The notes under the pieces: generated by a model
Database searches by the model: none
Seen by the model: the letters and a program-made list of their open reading frames with translations, nothing else
Told to the model about the DNA's origin: nothing
Position numbers and translations under genes: made by a program
Shown: in pieces, positions 1 to 12,901 of the stretch
How the letters are laid out: every line of letters starts with the position of its first letter
Position numbering within the stretch: position 1 is the first letter of the stretch
DNA from: Absidia repens
Lineage: Eukaryota; Mucoromycota; Mucoromycetes; Mucorales; Cunninghamellaceae
NCBI GenBank assembly: GCA_002105175.1
Contig: MCGE01000007.1
Location: forward strand, 1,736,001 to 1,800,000
DNA length: 64,000 bases
Reading direction: 5' to 3'

Positions 1-395
1 AGCAGCATGATTACAATGGTACTATCATCCCATCCTCCTCATCTCAATCGCATGAACACATACCACCGAAATTACAACCAACACTAACGAAACATACCAT
101 GGACTTACAGTTGAATCGTGCAATGGAAAATACCTCACCACATTCAACAATCCCCTTGTGTTCTTCTGATCACCACAGATACAAACAAAGCAACTCCTCT
201 AACGAAACCAACATTTGGACTCGAAAAGACGACAAACTTTTATTACAGCATGTCCTTACCCGTATGGGGCGCTGGGATGAACTGAATCAACTCTTTGACG
301 GAAGGCACTCAGGAATGGATTGTGTAGAAAGATGGGGCGTTTTACAACATTACTTATTCAAGCAATTGAATAAAAATGGAACCAATGGTTGGTGA
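1..395 (+). CDS. Myb/SANT-domain protein, 3' end only
   Basis: The reading frame is open from position 3 at the window edge to the stop at 393-395, so the gene begins upstream; the ATG at 99 need not be the true start. The visible ~130 residues are polar and low in complexity until a C-terminal segment with three tryptophans spaced 18-19 residues apart (IWTRKDDK..., GRWDELNQL, ERWGVL). That spacing is typical of a Myb/SANT DNA-binding repeat. By family knowledge such proteins are nuclear DNA- or chromatin-binding factors; no target can be inferred. The protein ends about 15 residues after the repeat. The next 1 kb on this strand is AT-rich with no further exon seen. Confidence 0.6.
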   Translation, partial: QHDYNGTIIPSSSSQSHEHIPPKLQPTLTKHTMDLQLNRAMENTSPHSTIPLCSSDHHRYKQSNSSNETNIWTRKDDKLLLQHVLTRMGRWDELNQLFDGRHSGMDCVERWGVLQHYLFKQLNKNGTNGW

Positions 396-792
396 TTTTC
401 TTGCTACTTTCCAAATTCCTGCTTATATCTTATCATATATCATATTTCATATCCCCACTCACCTCATTAGTTATTATAGTTATTCCCTTTAGTTCTGTTT
501 GTACTATCTGATCACTTCAATCCAATAAAATATATATCATTTTCTCATATTCATTATTATGCTCTTGTTTCGCCTTTTTGTCTCTTTTTATTTAAATTTG
601 TATATCGCTATCATCATTATTACTTTTTATAAAACAACTGGGCTATTACTTGTTTCGTTTTTTTATTTTTTTTTATTTTTATCTCAGTCCATGTAGTAGC
701 CATATAGCATAGCAATCGATCAGCCGATATATAGTTAAATATGGACGTTTTCTGCTGATAGCACAAATTTATGGTTATGAGACCAAATTCCT

Positions 793-827
<35 letters not shown>

Positions 828-1469
828 AACTGGCGTTGTTGTTCATCTAGCTTCCCAACACCACGCATTTACATCTAGGTACCGCTGAATGCATATGATT
901 TCTATAGAGCACAGGATTCGCCTTCCTTGCCCCTGGTTCAAGACGGCAGGAATATTAAAATGCCGTCTACCTGGAATTTTTCCGTCAACGTCAAGCTATG
1001 GTGCGAAAGTATTCCCCTCAAGGCCTCCTTATCTACCAAAAACCTCTCTCGGGCTCATCCTTATTCATAAAAGACATCGCTCATAAAATTCAAATATACT
1101 GTAGAAATTTACATATGAACGGTGGGTGGTTGTTATCATGAAAATAGAAAACTATCATGCCGCCGCTATTGAGAGACATTTCTTTCTCCAACAACAAAAA
1201 AGAAAAGATTAGAGTCACTTTTCTAACTGTTGCTATAAGAAGGGTGAGTCACTGTTGAATACAATATTCCCTCCAAAAATGATATCAACGGGAAATTAAT
1301 TTCACTGTCATTCTTATGTGTATATCCATGCTATACTTATCAATACAGTGGGTCTTTGCAGCTTTTTTTTTTTTTTTTTTGATCGAAATGAAAAAGGGTA
1401 TCGAAAAAAATCAGGGAAATGGTAAAAAATGTCTTTCCAACGGGTGACCACAAAAAAAAAAACAATTCA
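396..1469. other. Intergenic, AT-rich, no gene seen
   Basis: The stretch holds the likely 3' flank of the Myb gene (AATAAAAT near 525), a TC dinucleotide microsatellite at about 798-824 and an 18-base T tract at 1363-1380. Short ORFs here show no recognisable domain. Confidence 0.5.
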
Positions 1470-1900
1470 TTTCCCGCCCACGTGGATTTTTTTATTTACT
1501 CCTACCTCCCTTTTTTTTTTTTCTCTCTCTCTCTTTCTTTCCTTCTTTTTTTTCCCTTCACCATTTCAGCTTCTTCGAGGTTCTAATGATCTTAGATTAG
1601 TGTCAGGGCTAGTTGAGAAGGGGGTTTCAGCTCATGGATTACAAGAAGCATGAGGAAACCCTTTGATTTTGGATTTAGGATTTACGCCCATCATTTGGTT
1701 TTTTAAAACATTAGCTTACTTTAATGTTAGTTTGTCCATAGTTTGAATCAATACATGAATAAAATACATCTCTTTTTATTTGCTTCAATGAAATTGTTCC
1801 GGTTATTTTTCTCATGTTTGAACAGTATAAAAGATCCGTTTTTACCATCTTTCCTTTAAATTAGTGTAGACAGTTGTTATGCTTCAACAAAAGACATCCC
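1470..1900 (+). repeat. Dispersed repeat family, copy A
   Basis: This copy carries CACGTG at 1479-1484, a pyrimidine tract at about 1508-1560, the conserved core with the hairpin at about 1617-1664 (GGGTTTC pairing with GAAACCC) and AATAAA at 1758-1763. It is alignable by eye to copies B-F. Similarity fades beyond about 1765 but scattered blocks persist to about 1900. It contains no credible ORF. The family is not one I recognise. Confidence 0.75.
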
Positions 1901-3324
1901 ATCGCTCAATCTCATAACTTGTATAGTACATTATATTCCCCTTTTACAACCATGTTGATCATACTTCCGAATCCATAATAGTCTCCCTCAGGTTTTCTCC
2001 AAGGAATCCCTTGTCACAATGAATACCCACAGCTTCAGTTTTAGTATATACAAACTTCGAATAAATATACCATCCTCTCACCCGTCTCTTTGTGAGCAAT
2101 GTCGTTATTATAACTGTTTTGTGAATGTCTAAACAAAAAATTGCTTTCGAGTTCACTTACTATGAGTATTTTTCACATTAATGGTCAGCAGTTTTACATC
2201 ACATACTATCACAAAGAGGACCATAATCCTGCTTCAATGACCATTGAAATGAATTTAGATCAAAGTAGCCACTTGCCTAGAGCATTTTCTCCTGCAAATC
2301 CAGTAATTGTTTTTTTTCGGAAGTGCGGGAATGTCCAGATCTATCAACTTTTTTTTTTTTTTTTTTTTTTTTTGTAAATTTGAGAGTGCGAAGTGGGGAG
2401 TTTCCCAAGCCTTGTTCAAAAAAACCGGCCCACTATTTAGACCTGAAAATCATAGAGCAAATATATACGCCAAATTCGTGTATGACAGTTGCTTTGTTCA
2501 TATTTTAATAGTCATTCGGTTTGCCTTTGTCTTGAATACATATAAAATACAAGCACCTCGTTGATATCACTGTTAAAGGAGTGTCTCTTTTTATTCTGAT
2601 TATACCGGGAAAAACAAACACCGAGTCGTGTACCTGAATCTCAAAACTCGACAGTTTTTTTTCAGATGGCGATTATAGTAAAAAAAAAAAAAAAACTATA
2701 TGCTGCACCTGAACCATGAAGCTCCGACATTAATTTTTTTGGTAAAAAATGTCCGGTTTTTGCAGAACAATGAAGGTTACATTTCGATGGTGTTCGATTC
2801 TCGATCATTTTACAAAACATCGATCTAACTGTATCACAATTTGATAGACAGCATATGATATTTCGCTGGAAAAAAAAAAAAAAAAAAAGTTGGCAGAGGA
2901 CGATGCTCAATAATATAACCAACCATTGCAATACATATATACAAGACAAGATATACAAATGTCAATCAAACTGAAAAAATAATACATAAACATTTCATTT
3001 TGTAAAATTCTTGAAACCAAGATCAAGCACAATTTTCGCTAATTTTTTTATGCCAAGCGATCATATTATTTGGGTAACCCATTCAGGTACCACATCAAAA
3101 TTGAAGCGCATTCCCTCCCCCCAATTTATTCTTGTTCCGATTCAACTCATATATCCCCAGTCAACCAAAGCTGCAATAACCCTTTTCTGTCAATAAAATA
3201 TCATAACATATAAGAATAGAAAAAATAAAAATAATGAAGTAACGTTTTATAGTATAAAGATAACATGTTTTATTCTTGTCAAAGAAAAGAAATTCTATTC
3301 TATTCAATTCTAGTATAACCTAAT
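1901..3324. other. Intergenic, no supported gene
   Basis: The stretch contains a 25-base T tract at 2349-2373 and A tracts near 2680 and 2870. Small ORFs such as 2141-2377 run into the T tract and match nothing I know. Confidence 0.45.
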
Positions 3325-3662
3325 CTAAGCAAATATATTTTCTTCAGTGCTACTAGTTTCCCACTTTCGTTGATCTAACCCACAAGAATGCTTGAAATGC
3401 TTCGCTGGCCAAGCCCCTTCCCCACTGTAGTTGCCATCATATCTGTTTTGTGTCCTGTTGTAATGATCTATTAGGGGAATTCCAGTTAAAGGATTGCTGT
3501 GATTCGATCTTGATCAAGTTCCCAAAATATATGCCGTTCGTCTAAAATGTTTGATGTTGTTTGCTTGTTTATTTCACCATCTGACCAATAAGAGAAACGA
3601 ATGTGAAGTCAGTAAGTACCATTGCAATTTTTGTTCACCAAGATTATATTCATTGACATCCC
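3325..3662 (-). pseudogene. Disrupted coding fragment, family unknown
   Basis: On the minus strand this region reads as coding-like sequence in three successive frames: DVNEYNLGEQKLQW, then RFSYWSDGEINKQTT and DERHIFWELDQD, then IPLIDHYNRTQNRYDGNYSG and GAWPAKHFKHSCGLDQRKW before a stop at 3325-3327. The frame changes fall at about 3590 and at about 3500 (a short A run) and are not explained by introns. It lies just downstream of the PFKFB stop on the same strand, leaving no room for a 5' half. I infer a 3' relic of a gene, or a real gene with sequencing errors. No family was recognised. Confidence 0.3.
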
Positions 3663-3899
3663 TGAATTAAATTACCTAAGTACATAAATTGATATGCAGC
3701 GTACCTAACAAAATGGAGAAACAAGCGATATCTAAGGTATTGGAAAGGGACATGGATGCAACATAGACAAATAAGATTTTTGTAATGGAGATGTGGAGAA
3801 GTTGAGTATTTATAAATATCAATTTAAAATGAAATAATAATAATAAAAAAGAGTGGAGGCGGGACGAAACTAAATACAGTAATATAGGCAATGCCAATT

Positions 3900-6457
3900 C
3901 TAAAATTCTACAAATGTATCCTTTTCTTCATCATATTGCCATTTCTTCAGTTGCGATCCATAAGGTTTTGGTCGGAGTTCATACACGCTATGTTAAAAAA
4001 AAGGAGGTAGGTAGGTATCGTCAATGACATTCATGATATTTAAAAAAGAAAGCACAGTTTACTTACGCATGCAACGGTACCAGCATATGAGGCATTTCTT
4101 CGCGTGTCCAGTCCAAAAGATATCCAAGAATGATTCGTAGTGCCACTCGATGTGTAATAATTAGACATGATTGGCTCATCCGCTCTAATTCAATCACAAG
4201 GGGTTGTAACCTATGGATGACATCTTGTTTAAAAAGTAAACCATTAATGTCTATTGATTCATTTCATGCCATTCAACTTGCTTCCTTTCTTTACTTACCG
4301 ATATATGATTCGCCACCCATACCAGGATATCGATAGTATAATTTGTTTTCTTGACGTGCTTTGTATTCATCTGGGTACTGCTTTTTGATCTCTGCGTAGG
4401 TCATCCGCTCCCGATCCTAAATCAAAAAGTCGTACTTGAGTTTCTTTTTCTTTTTCTGTTTCTATTTCTGCTTTCTTTTGCTTTACCCCCGAGTTGATTT
4501 CATTTAAATATCGAATATGCTATAAAAGAAAAAGTGAGTTGAAGCAGCTGACGACTCCAAAGCGTAAATCAATGCATTTACCTTGATGTCATAGTCTTCG
4601 ACACTAAAATTCTGTGCTGATTCGGTAGATCGACGAAGCATACTTGTCCAAACGGTAAATTGAGAAGAGGTGATAGCCTGGGACTTTGAATTGATAAAAT
4701 CCTGAGTTGATTCTTTCCCCTTGTCCTTCAATGTGCCGTCCGTAAGATCCAAAGAGTCCAATCCATATTCTTCCCACTTTTTCTCTTGTTCAAATTTGCT
4801 TCTTGCCAACTCGATCGCAAATGATTTTCGTTGCTCACCAACAAACTTTTCCAACGCCTTTGCAAACTTCATGCCTAATGGTGTCAACTATAAAATAGAA
4901 CAGAATAGACCAGTAGCCGATTAACATAGGACACTCTACATACCCGTATAATGATTTGATTTTGCACTTACAGAAGCATCCCCTCCTATGCGATCCTCCA
5001 AATTGTCAGTGCTTTGGCCATGTCTTGTCACGAAGATTTGTCGCTCTATAATTCAATAACAAAGAACAATTTCTTAAGCTTCCAAATAGCTCCATCACCC
5101 TTTCTTTTTTGCCTCTTCTCAAGAATTTACCTGACAGGTTGAAATTCATCAAGTAGAATATACATTGCCCAGACAAAAAACCCGAAATGTTGTGAGCCAC
5201 CACCTTTTTCCCGACGTTGATCATTTTACAATATTGCAGGTCACGTTCTTCTTCCCAGTCACCCAGTGGTTCATAGGCACGTTCGTAGTTGGCTACTCTA
5301 GAGCGAAAGTCTTCCAGAGCACTGCAAGGATTTTTGTCTTTATAATCCGGTCCTAGGAGTTTCAGCCTAAAATTCCGTTCCAGTACCTAGATAAATATAA
5401 TCAGGTGCAAGTGTCTGTTATTTTCATGTTCGCATCTATCCCGTCCCTCCAACATACTCTGCTTACCTTTTGATCAGTGCATACAGATTCCAGTAGTAAT
5501 ATTTTGATATTCGGTTCCTTTTGTAAACGATCGATCAAAAGTTTTCTAAACAACGAAAGTACCGTTAATATATTATTGATACCACTGGTTCTAGTTCTCC
5601 TTATGGGGGGGGTTTGTTTACCTTCGATCTATAGTAGAGTTTGTTGCATCGTGAATAGCCACACATGATCTATGCCCACTTTTCAGCCAATCGATCAACT
5701 GTCCCAGTACATTCATTGCTAGATCATCCCGCATTTTCTTCATGTCTTTGTTGTCCGGATCAAAGAAGTTGGCCGATTGATTGATATCTGCTGTCTTTTG
5801 TTCACGTCGAGTGTTGCCCACGTTGAATACCCGTGTTTCATATTGTAGCCAGTTGAGATATCGTCGTAGTTTCTTGACAATATAACTTTTGCCTCGTGCC
5901 GGTAGCCCAACTAAAAATGTCAACCCATCCCCCAGAAAATAAAAATAAAAAGAACATTTCGTCAGTATAACTGAAATATATTTGCCTGAAGAGTTCTGAA
6001 TTACCCATAATGATTGCCAATTTGCTGTCTAACGGTCTTTCATTACTGCTTTCTACAAACAACAACAAAAAAGGGAGAGATATGAGATACATTGTGGTTC
6101 AAGCGCTGCATATTCTTCAAACTTACTACGAGGTTTCAAAGTGGTTACGACGCCTGGGATTTCTTCAAGACCAACACTGTGGCGGAAAAGATGATCAGAA
6201 TCATCATCCTCAGCGAGTTTGACCCAATGGCCTTGGGATGTCGATTGTTGCTGTAGTCGTTGCTGGTCATTTTGTTGTTGTTGTTGTTGCTGTAGTAACT
6301 CTTCTTGTTGCTGTTGCTGTTCTTGTTGTTCCAGGTTTTGGTGTATTTCAGTTGGCTCTTCATGATTTGGTTCATCGACAGGGTAAAAGCTATCTTTTTG
6401 ATTTTCAATGTCGTGATCCGTCTTAACAACAGGTAACGTTTTTCTTCTTCTATCCAT
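3900..6457 (-). CDS. PFKFB: 6-phosphofructo-2-kinase / fructose-2,6-bisphosphatase
   Basis: The gene makes and breaks fructose-2,6-bisphosphate, the cytosolic regulator of glycolysis versus gluconeogenesis. It has about ten exons with GT-AG introns. The start at 6457 opens a ~110-residue polar, Q-rich N-terminus. The kinase domain follows, with Walker A GLPARGKS, then [17 protein letters not shown] and a [11 protein letters not shown] segment. The phosphatase half has the phosphohistidine motif [23 protein letters not shown], the [11 protein letters not shown] acid segment and the second histidine in [10 protein letters not shown]. Both active sites look intact, so a bifunctional enzyme is predicted. 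The protein ends with [15 protein letters not shown]. It is divergent from the hexose transporter at 7844. Assignment to the family is secure; which activity dominates cannot be read from the sequence. Confidence 0.93.
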
Positions 6458-7843
6458 CTGAAAGCGTATAATGACGCGGATGAAACTTTGGGGAAATTTT
6501 GTTTTATGAAAGTGTTGATGATAATATTAAAGAAAAAAGATGTAAGAAAATAAAAAAAAATAAACGCACTTTGACCGGTGTTCAAAAATGTACAGGCTGT
6601 AGTCGTTGTTTTCATTCAACACCACCCCCCCTCGCATAAAAATTGCACGGTATGCAAGCGGGCATTGAAAACATCGATCCAATTTTTTCTACCATTACCC
6701 ATTTTTTTCCATAAAGACGAGATTTATACTGTTTTTGAGAGATTTACATTTCAATACTGAGAATATACCTGAATTGGTCAAATGACGTAAACTGGATCGA
6801 ATCTCCACATTTTGAAAAGAAGCCAGTATGTCTCACTGTTTCCATTCAATTAATGCATCTTCATTCTAATTGGATATATTCTCTGATACCTTACCATTGA
6901 GGAAGTCTAATAGCACACAACTTGGAAAATTTTACTGGTGTACCAAAGTTCTATATATTTTATTTTTCTTTCTTACTGCACCCTGCACCCCCCAAGGCGA
7001 CCATTGAAACTCCGTTTTTTTTTTTGTAGACTAAAAAAATCACCGCTAACGTAGAGATGGTATTGTACTGAGTCTACAGTTTGAAACGAGCTTGTTTAGT
7101 TTGATAAAATGGATGGTTTATATATAAAAATAATAATACTTATGATGCTGTTTTTGATGTTTTTCATTTGTGACATTATTTGGCTAGAAAAACTAGAAAA
7201 CGTACATTTCTAATTCCCTTTTTGCCTCGACGCTTTTTTTTCAATTCACAAGAGATTTGTTGCGTTTCCGATCGTGAAGAATATCACGGAAGCTTTTTTT
7301 TGTTCTACTTCTATTCTATTTTCTATTTTTCTGTTTTAAATCTGTATTAAAAAAAAAATTACAAGACAGATAAACCAGTAACATTATTAAAACGATGTCA
7401 TTGTTTACGGTGAAAAACTTTTTTTTTCTTTTGTAGAAGAGGCGGACTTTTTATAAATTCAGGGATACAGTAGTCTATGGACAGTGTTTCTCTGGTAAGA
7501 AATGGAAAGGAAAATCTCAGATACGATCCCGACGAATCAATTTTGCCTTTTCTCTGTACATGACGTTATGCTTCTCTCCTTCCCTGACTCAAATACTCTC
7601 CCTTTTTAGTGCATTTACCCTAAAATTGATCTGTGTGTGTGTTCAGGAAAAATTCAAAAATGGGGGGGGGGTGTGGAACATTTGTTGGTTTTTAAATTCC
7701 GACTGAGTTATATAAAAGTTGGGAGGTTCCTTATTTTTTCCGTTTTTCTTTCTTTTATTTATTTATTTTTTTGATCAACCTTTTTTTTTTCTTTCACTCT
7801 TCTTTTTCTTTTCTTTTACTTTTATATCCAACATCATCGATCA
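6458..7843. promoter_or_regulatory. Divergent intergenic region PFKFB / sugar transporter
   Basis: This 1.4 kb lies between two divergent genes and presumably holds both promoters. A TATAAAA box at 7711-7717 lies 133 bases upstream of the transporter ATG and is followed by a T/C-rich leader. A run of ten G occurs at 7662-7671. No gene is seen. Confidence 0.5.
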
Positions 7844-9713
7844 ATGACGTGGTTAAAAGGAAAAACTCTATTCAGAGCTTCAACTGGTCTTGCTGGTTGT
7901 GGTTTCTTGCTCTTTGGTTACGATCAAGTATGTATAATAAAATGATCAGTCATTTAATTGCCTTGACATACGATGTGTTATTTACTAATCGTTACTGTTA
8001 TTAGGGTGTCATGTCTGGTGTTATTGCTACTGAAGATTTCAAAGCAACTATGGGTTACCCAAATTCAGCTTTGATGGGTGCTATTGTCGCTTTATATGAA
8101 ATTGGTTGTATGTTTGGTGCTTTGTCTACTGGTAGAATTGGTGATATGCTTGGTCGTCGTAAAACAATTCGTTATGGTTGTCTCATTCTTATTATTGGTG
8201 CTATTCTTCAAACTGCTTCTGTCAATGTTGGTATGATGATCGCTGCCCGTATCATTACTGGTGTGGGTAACGGTATGAATACTGCAACTATCCCAGTGTA
8301 CCAGGTAAAATATACATATATATACATATAAAAGGAAACTTTTATAGCAAGGCAATCAGACTCATTTTATTTCATGTATTCATTAGGCTGAATTATCTCC
8401 TCCAGCTTCTAGAGGTGCGCACGTTGCTTTCGAGGCATCGATGTTGGCTGTTGGTGTTGCTGTTGCTTACTGGGTGGAATTTGGTCTTTACTTCGTTAAA
8501 AATGAAGTCGCCTGGCGTTTCCCTTTGGCTCTCCAAATGCTTTTCGCTATTATTCTTGGCTTAGCATCCTTTATCCTTCCTGAAACTCCCCGTTGGTTGC
8601 AAGCTCACGGTCAAGAAGAAGATGCCAAGATTGTTATTGCTCGTCTCTGGACTGATGAAGACACTACTCATCCTCGTTGTATTGCTGAATGGGAAGAAAT
8701 CCGTGATGGTATTGAATTGGAACGTCGTACTGGTATCTCTTCTTACAAGGAACTTTTCCAAAAGGGCAAATACAACAACCGCTACAGAGTCTGCCTTGCC
8801 ATGGGTGGTCAATTTATTCAACAACTTGGTGGTATTAACGTAAGTACCAACTTGAATTTAACATTTAAAAATAGTGAATGATACTTACTCTTCGGATTTT
8901 TTTTAGGCTATCTCTTACTATATGACTGATGTATTTATGAATGCTGGTATGTCTCAAAGTATGGCAATGATGATGGCTGGTGTGGACTCTATTGTTTATT
9001 TCCTCGGTGCTGTTACTCCCATTTATACTGTTGAACGCTGGGGTCGTCGTAAGCTGATGTATGCTGGTCTGATTATGCAATTGTTAACTCTACTCCTTAC
9101 TGGTGTCTGTCAATGGGGTGTGGAAAATGGTCATCCCAATGCTTCTCCTGGTGTGATTGTCGGCGTGTTCCTTTACAACTTCGCCTTCGGTGCTGCCTGG
9201 TTGGGTCTCGCATGGTTGTATCCATCTGAAATTTTCTCTACTGGTATGCGTGCTAAGGGTAACTCTATGAGTACTGGTGCCAACTGGCTTGGTAACTTTG
9301 TCGTTGCTGAAATCACCCCTGTCCTTTTCCAATACGCCAAATTCTGGACCTTTATCATGTTTGCCATCTTCAACGCTCTCTTCCTGATCCCTATCTACTT
9401 CTTCTACCCCGAAACCATGGGCAAGTCTCTGGAAGAAATCGAAGTGCTCTTTGCCAATGAAGAAGTCCAAGAAGATGCTCGCTCTCATGCTACCGGTATT
9501 GGTGGTACTTCCCTTTACGAATCCAAGCATGATGCTGAATCTCTTGCTCAACGTCCCCGCTCTCACTATAGTGGTCAACGTCCTGATTCTAAGCGTATGC
9601 CTTCAAACTTCTCCGGTGTGGCCCCTCATTCTGAAAAGCCTGAACAAGATACGGCTGCAGCTCAAATCAAACAAGATTACACTGACGAAAAGAAAGGTCC
9701 CAACTTCAAGTAA
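7844..9713 (+). CDS. MFS sugar (hexose) transporter
   Basis: This is a plasma-membrane proton/sugar symporter-type major facilitator. Exons are 7844-7927, 8005-8304, 8387-8839 and 8907-9713, giving 547 residues, normal for the family. The first exon ends in GYDQ and joins to GVMSGV, the TM1 signature. Family motifs follow: GRIGDMLGRRKT (loop 2-3), PETPRWLQAHG in the central loop, FIQQLGGINAISYY in TM7, VERWGRRKLMYAG, and PETMGKSLEEIE after TM12. The C-terminal ~90 residues are hydrophilic and Ser/His-rich, as expected for a cytosolic tail. The start was chosen because it gives a short N-terminus leading directly into TM1. Codon use is biased toward C/T-ending codons, suggesting strong expression. 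Substrate specificity cannot be determined. Confidence 0.93.
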
Positions 9714-11394
9714 ACGGAATACACGATGGAATAGGTGATCATCAGGCTCTATTGATTGGAACCATGGAATCGTTTATTATTATTACTCTTACTAGTTTAT
9801 TTCTTGTCATTTTGGCTCATATCATTTTAGTCTTTATTGCTTATACTTTTTAGTTTAGAACACATTCTCCTATATATTATATCCTTCTATTCGTATCTTT
9901 TAATCTGTATTTCTCACTTCCCTCATTTTATTATTGTATATTCTTTTTTGCAATTAGAAATAAATCATACTTAATCAAAAACTATTTTGAAGACTTTTTT
10001 TTTTTTTTGGTGGGGTTCATGATTGTGCTGGAACGATTGATAATGAGGATATATGATTGTGGGGATGATATGTACCAATGATGTTGATGATGTTTGTAGG
10101 GGTAAACTTCGTTCTTCCCATGGGGATAAATGGTGTGGGGATTGTTTCAGTTTATTCTCGTTTACAGTACATTCTCTGGATATTGTATAAAAAAAATATT
10201 GGGTACCTTTTAGCTGAGTAATAGCTCACTGAATATATACCCATGAATTTTCGGGGCTTTTTTTTTTTAAAGTGCTAACAATATGATATACTCTAAATGC
10301 AATATCCAATACTAAGCATAACAAAATTATGTGCACAACCTTTCTGTTTTGTGATAATCAACAGGGTTGCTTTTCACAGTGTTTGAAAAAAAATTACTCT
10401 GTTATGGTGTCAAAAAAGTTTTTTTTTTTTTTTTTTTTTTTTCTGTTCTATGGTTTTATGTAGAGACATTATTGTACTGAGTTGATGAAAAAAAAAAAAT
10501 CGGACAAGCAGCCTAAACCACAATAGCAATATTAAGGTTTGGTTTCCGCATAATTCCACGTTGTTCTGGTACATTGGCCTTCCGGTCTCCCCCCATTTTG
10601 TGTGCCACCATCGGATCTTCCATTTGATTCTTTTTTTGGCTATTTTTTTTGACAGCGGCCTTGTAAAACTAATTCATAGTTTGTATGCATCTTTATCATA
10701 TATAACCAAAACCAAAACCACCGCGATGATGATGATTATAACGGCTGGCGGTATGCAAGTAATAATAATATGGAGGTCCTCTGAATAATCTCGTATAAAG
10801 TTACAAAACATGCTAATATTGCGGAGAATTAATCACGGCATGAGATCTCCCGCTCCATTTTAGGTGCTTTCTTTAGTATCATAGACTATCTTTTTTTTTT
10901 TTTTTTTTTGTGATGAATAATCCTAATAAATACTGCTATGAATACATCAACACAAATATACAAGACAATGAAATTGTAGCGATGGTGATAAATATTTGTG
11001 TTTATTAAAAAAAAGTGGTAGTAGTATATATGTATATATCAAAGGCAAATAAAAGATATCAACATCTAAACTAAATCTATTCCAATCCAAACTAAATCCA
11101 GCATCACAGACAGGGATCATGAAGGCTTTCTTTCACCAGTTAAGTCAGTAACAACATTCATTTTGGGCACGTTCCAGGATCACACATATATACAGCCAAT
11201 CCAAGCGATGGCACTCAACACTAAGAATACTTTAACTGTCTTTGACCCGGTAATCCCCAAAATTCTTCAATAAATTCAAGTCCAGCAACCGCCAAAAAAA
11301 AAAAAAAAAAAAAAAAAGGCGGGGGCATTAATGAGTGACTTTTACATGAAGGTTTCGTTGTGCGTCCCTTTACCTGATGTCATTCGGAGGCAAG
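9714..11394. other. Intergenic, homopolymer-rich
   Basis: It holds the transporter 3' flank (AAATAAAT at about 9958), a 24-base T tract at 10419-10442, further T/A tracts near 10890 and 11295, and no supported gene. Confidence 0.5.
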
Positions 11395-12135
11395 CCATGT
11401 ACAAATCTGTGCATAGGCGCTCATCCATTCTTGATAAGATGTTCATCTTTTCCACATTGTATTGTAATCATCGCGTAGCTCTATGATAAGAGAAAAGTAA
11501 GTTAAACCCTACGCCACATACGTCCACCCCTTAATACCTCACTAACTTTCATTTTCATTTCCATCAATTACATTCTCCAGAGCATTACTTTATTGTATTC
11601 TAATGTTTCGACCAGTTTGATAAACCACCTATGAAAAGAGAAAAAGCAACGTATCAGTTCATCTAATTTGAATGAAACACAACTTGCTACGTTTTTGATA
11701 CCAACCCAAAAGGCGTAGGAGGACCCAAAAGCGTACATTATCTTGCATCGGTATATCTTCATCGGAGCATGCTTGAAAGTTCGCCACTAGTACTACTATC
11801 GCTGTTGTCATCGATAATCACCCAAATTTCGTTCTTGTCGAATATCTCAATCGAATGATCCGTTTGGTCGTATCTGATATACAAGGTTCACAGTTGATCC
11901 ATTTCTAAAATCAGAGTAGTTCCCACGTATATTCCACATCAATATCGAGATGTCAATGTGGTATTTCTTCTGGTTTTTGTCGATCCATCAAAGATTTAGA
12001 ATATATCGGATGGATTCTTATCGGTCGATCGTTGTTTACCCCATGTTATCGATCCCCACCTTGATAGTTGATTTTGCCCCTATCTCTGCTGTCATATGCC
12101 TTGGTCGCCGTTGTTGATTGATGAGTATAGAGATT
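11395..12135 (-). pseudogene. Multiply disrupted gene relic, family unknown
   Basis: On the minus strand several coding-like blocks occur in order but in shifting frames or broken by stops: GAKSTIKVGIDNM, RYDQTDHSIEIFDKNEIWV followed by IIDDNSDSSTSGELSSMLR and a TGA, DEDIPMQDNVRFWVLLRL, WFIKLVETLEYNKVMLW, and finally LRDDYNTMWK and EWMSAYAQICTWLASE separated by TGA. Acceptor-like TTTCATAG and TATCATAG sequences survive between blocks. This pattern fits a decayed intron-containing gene. I do not recognise the parent family. An alternative is a very error-prone stretch of assembly. Confidence 0.35.
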
Positions 12136-12901
12136 CAGTTTTCCTAAAAAAAAAAAAAAAAGGGGGAGTCAAAAAGAATCGCATACCTATCGATATTCTC
12201 CGCTATCGAACGCTATTTGCATACTTTATGTTCAGTTTGTCAAACAGTTTGGATTTAGTGCATGCATTATTTTCTTGCCATAAATGTACTTGACTGTAGC
12301 ATATAAGAGTCATGAGTATCGATCGATTCCTGTAAAGCGAATACATTGAGCACATACAGAACAAGATTTTTGGTTTTATTTTTCAGTACTGATATCCTTG
12401 TTTACCGTATATAAAAACGTAGTAGTGATTACTTCATTATAGATGCCAATTGTCTAGAGTCCAATGAGTAGTAATGTCGAATAGAAAATCGCCACTGCTG
12501 TTTCCATCGATCAGTCACTTTTGGTGGGCTTGGCGGCGAAAATATGTCAGGTCGAGGGACATTATGCATTCAGCTATCATGTGTTGCTGGCCTGTTAAGT
12601 TAAGATCTAGTTGATGGGATGTCAATGTAAAACGGTTGAAGATGCTGGAATTTGCCTGACAATCTTTGTATTTGTATATGAATATGAATGTTTAAGAGAG
12701 CAGGTCAAAAAAAAAAAAAAAGGATTAAGCATATTTCAAATACCGTCGAGAGCTGTCGGATTTTTTATTACTGTCAAGCAAAATCAAAAAAGAATTGAAT
12801 AAAATGAAAGGATATACTAAAACTAAATGTAGAATATAAGTGAGGGAGGAGAAAGAGACTAATGGATATGGTACGGTGATATGTAATAATGATTGGTATT
12901 T

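Noticed and set aside
1605..1670. tRNA-derived SINE explanation for the repeat family
   Set aside because: An A-box-like TAGTTTAGAAG is present, but no convincing B-box follows in any copy and there is no tRNA-like fold or oligo-A tail shared by copies.
7771..8004. ORF overlapping the transporter start
   Set aside because: Wrong frame; the spliced reading from 7844 gives the conserved TM1 GYDQGVMSG.
9090..9578. Long antisense ORF in the transporter
   Set aside because: Shadow of a codon-biased gene on the opposite strand; no domain.
10561..10788. ORF of 75 codons downstream of the transporter
   Set aside because: No domain, no leader, AT-rich intergenic composition.
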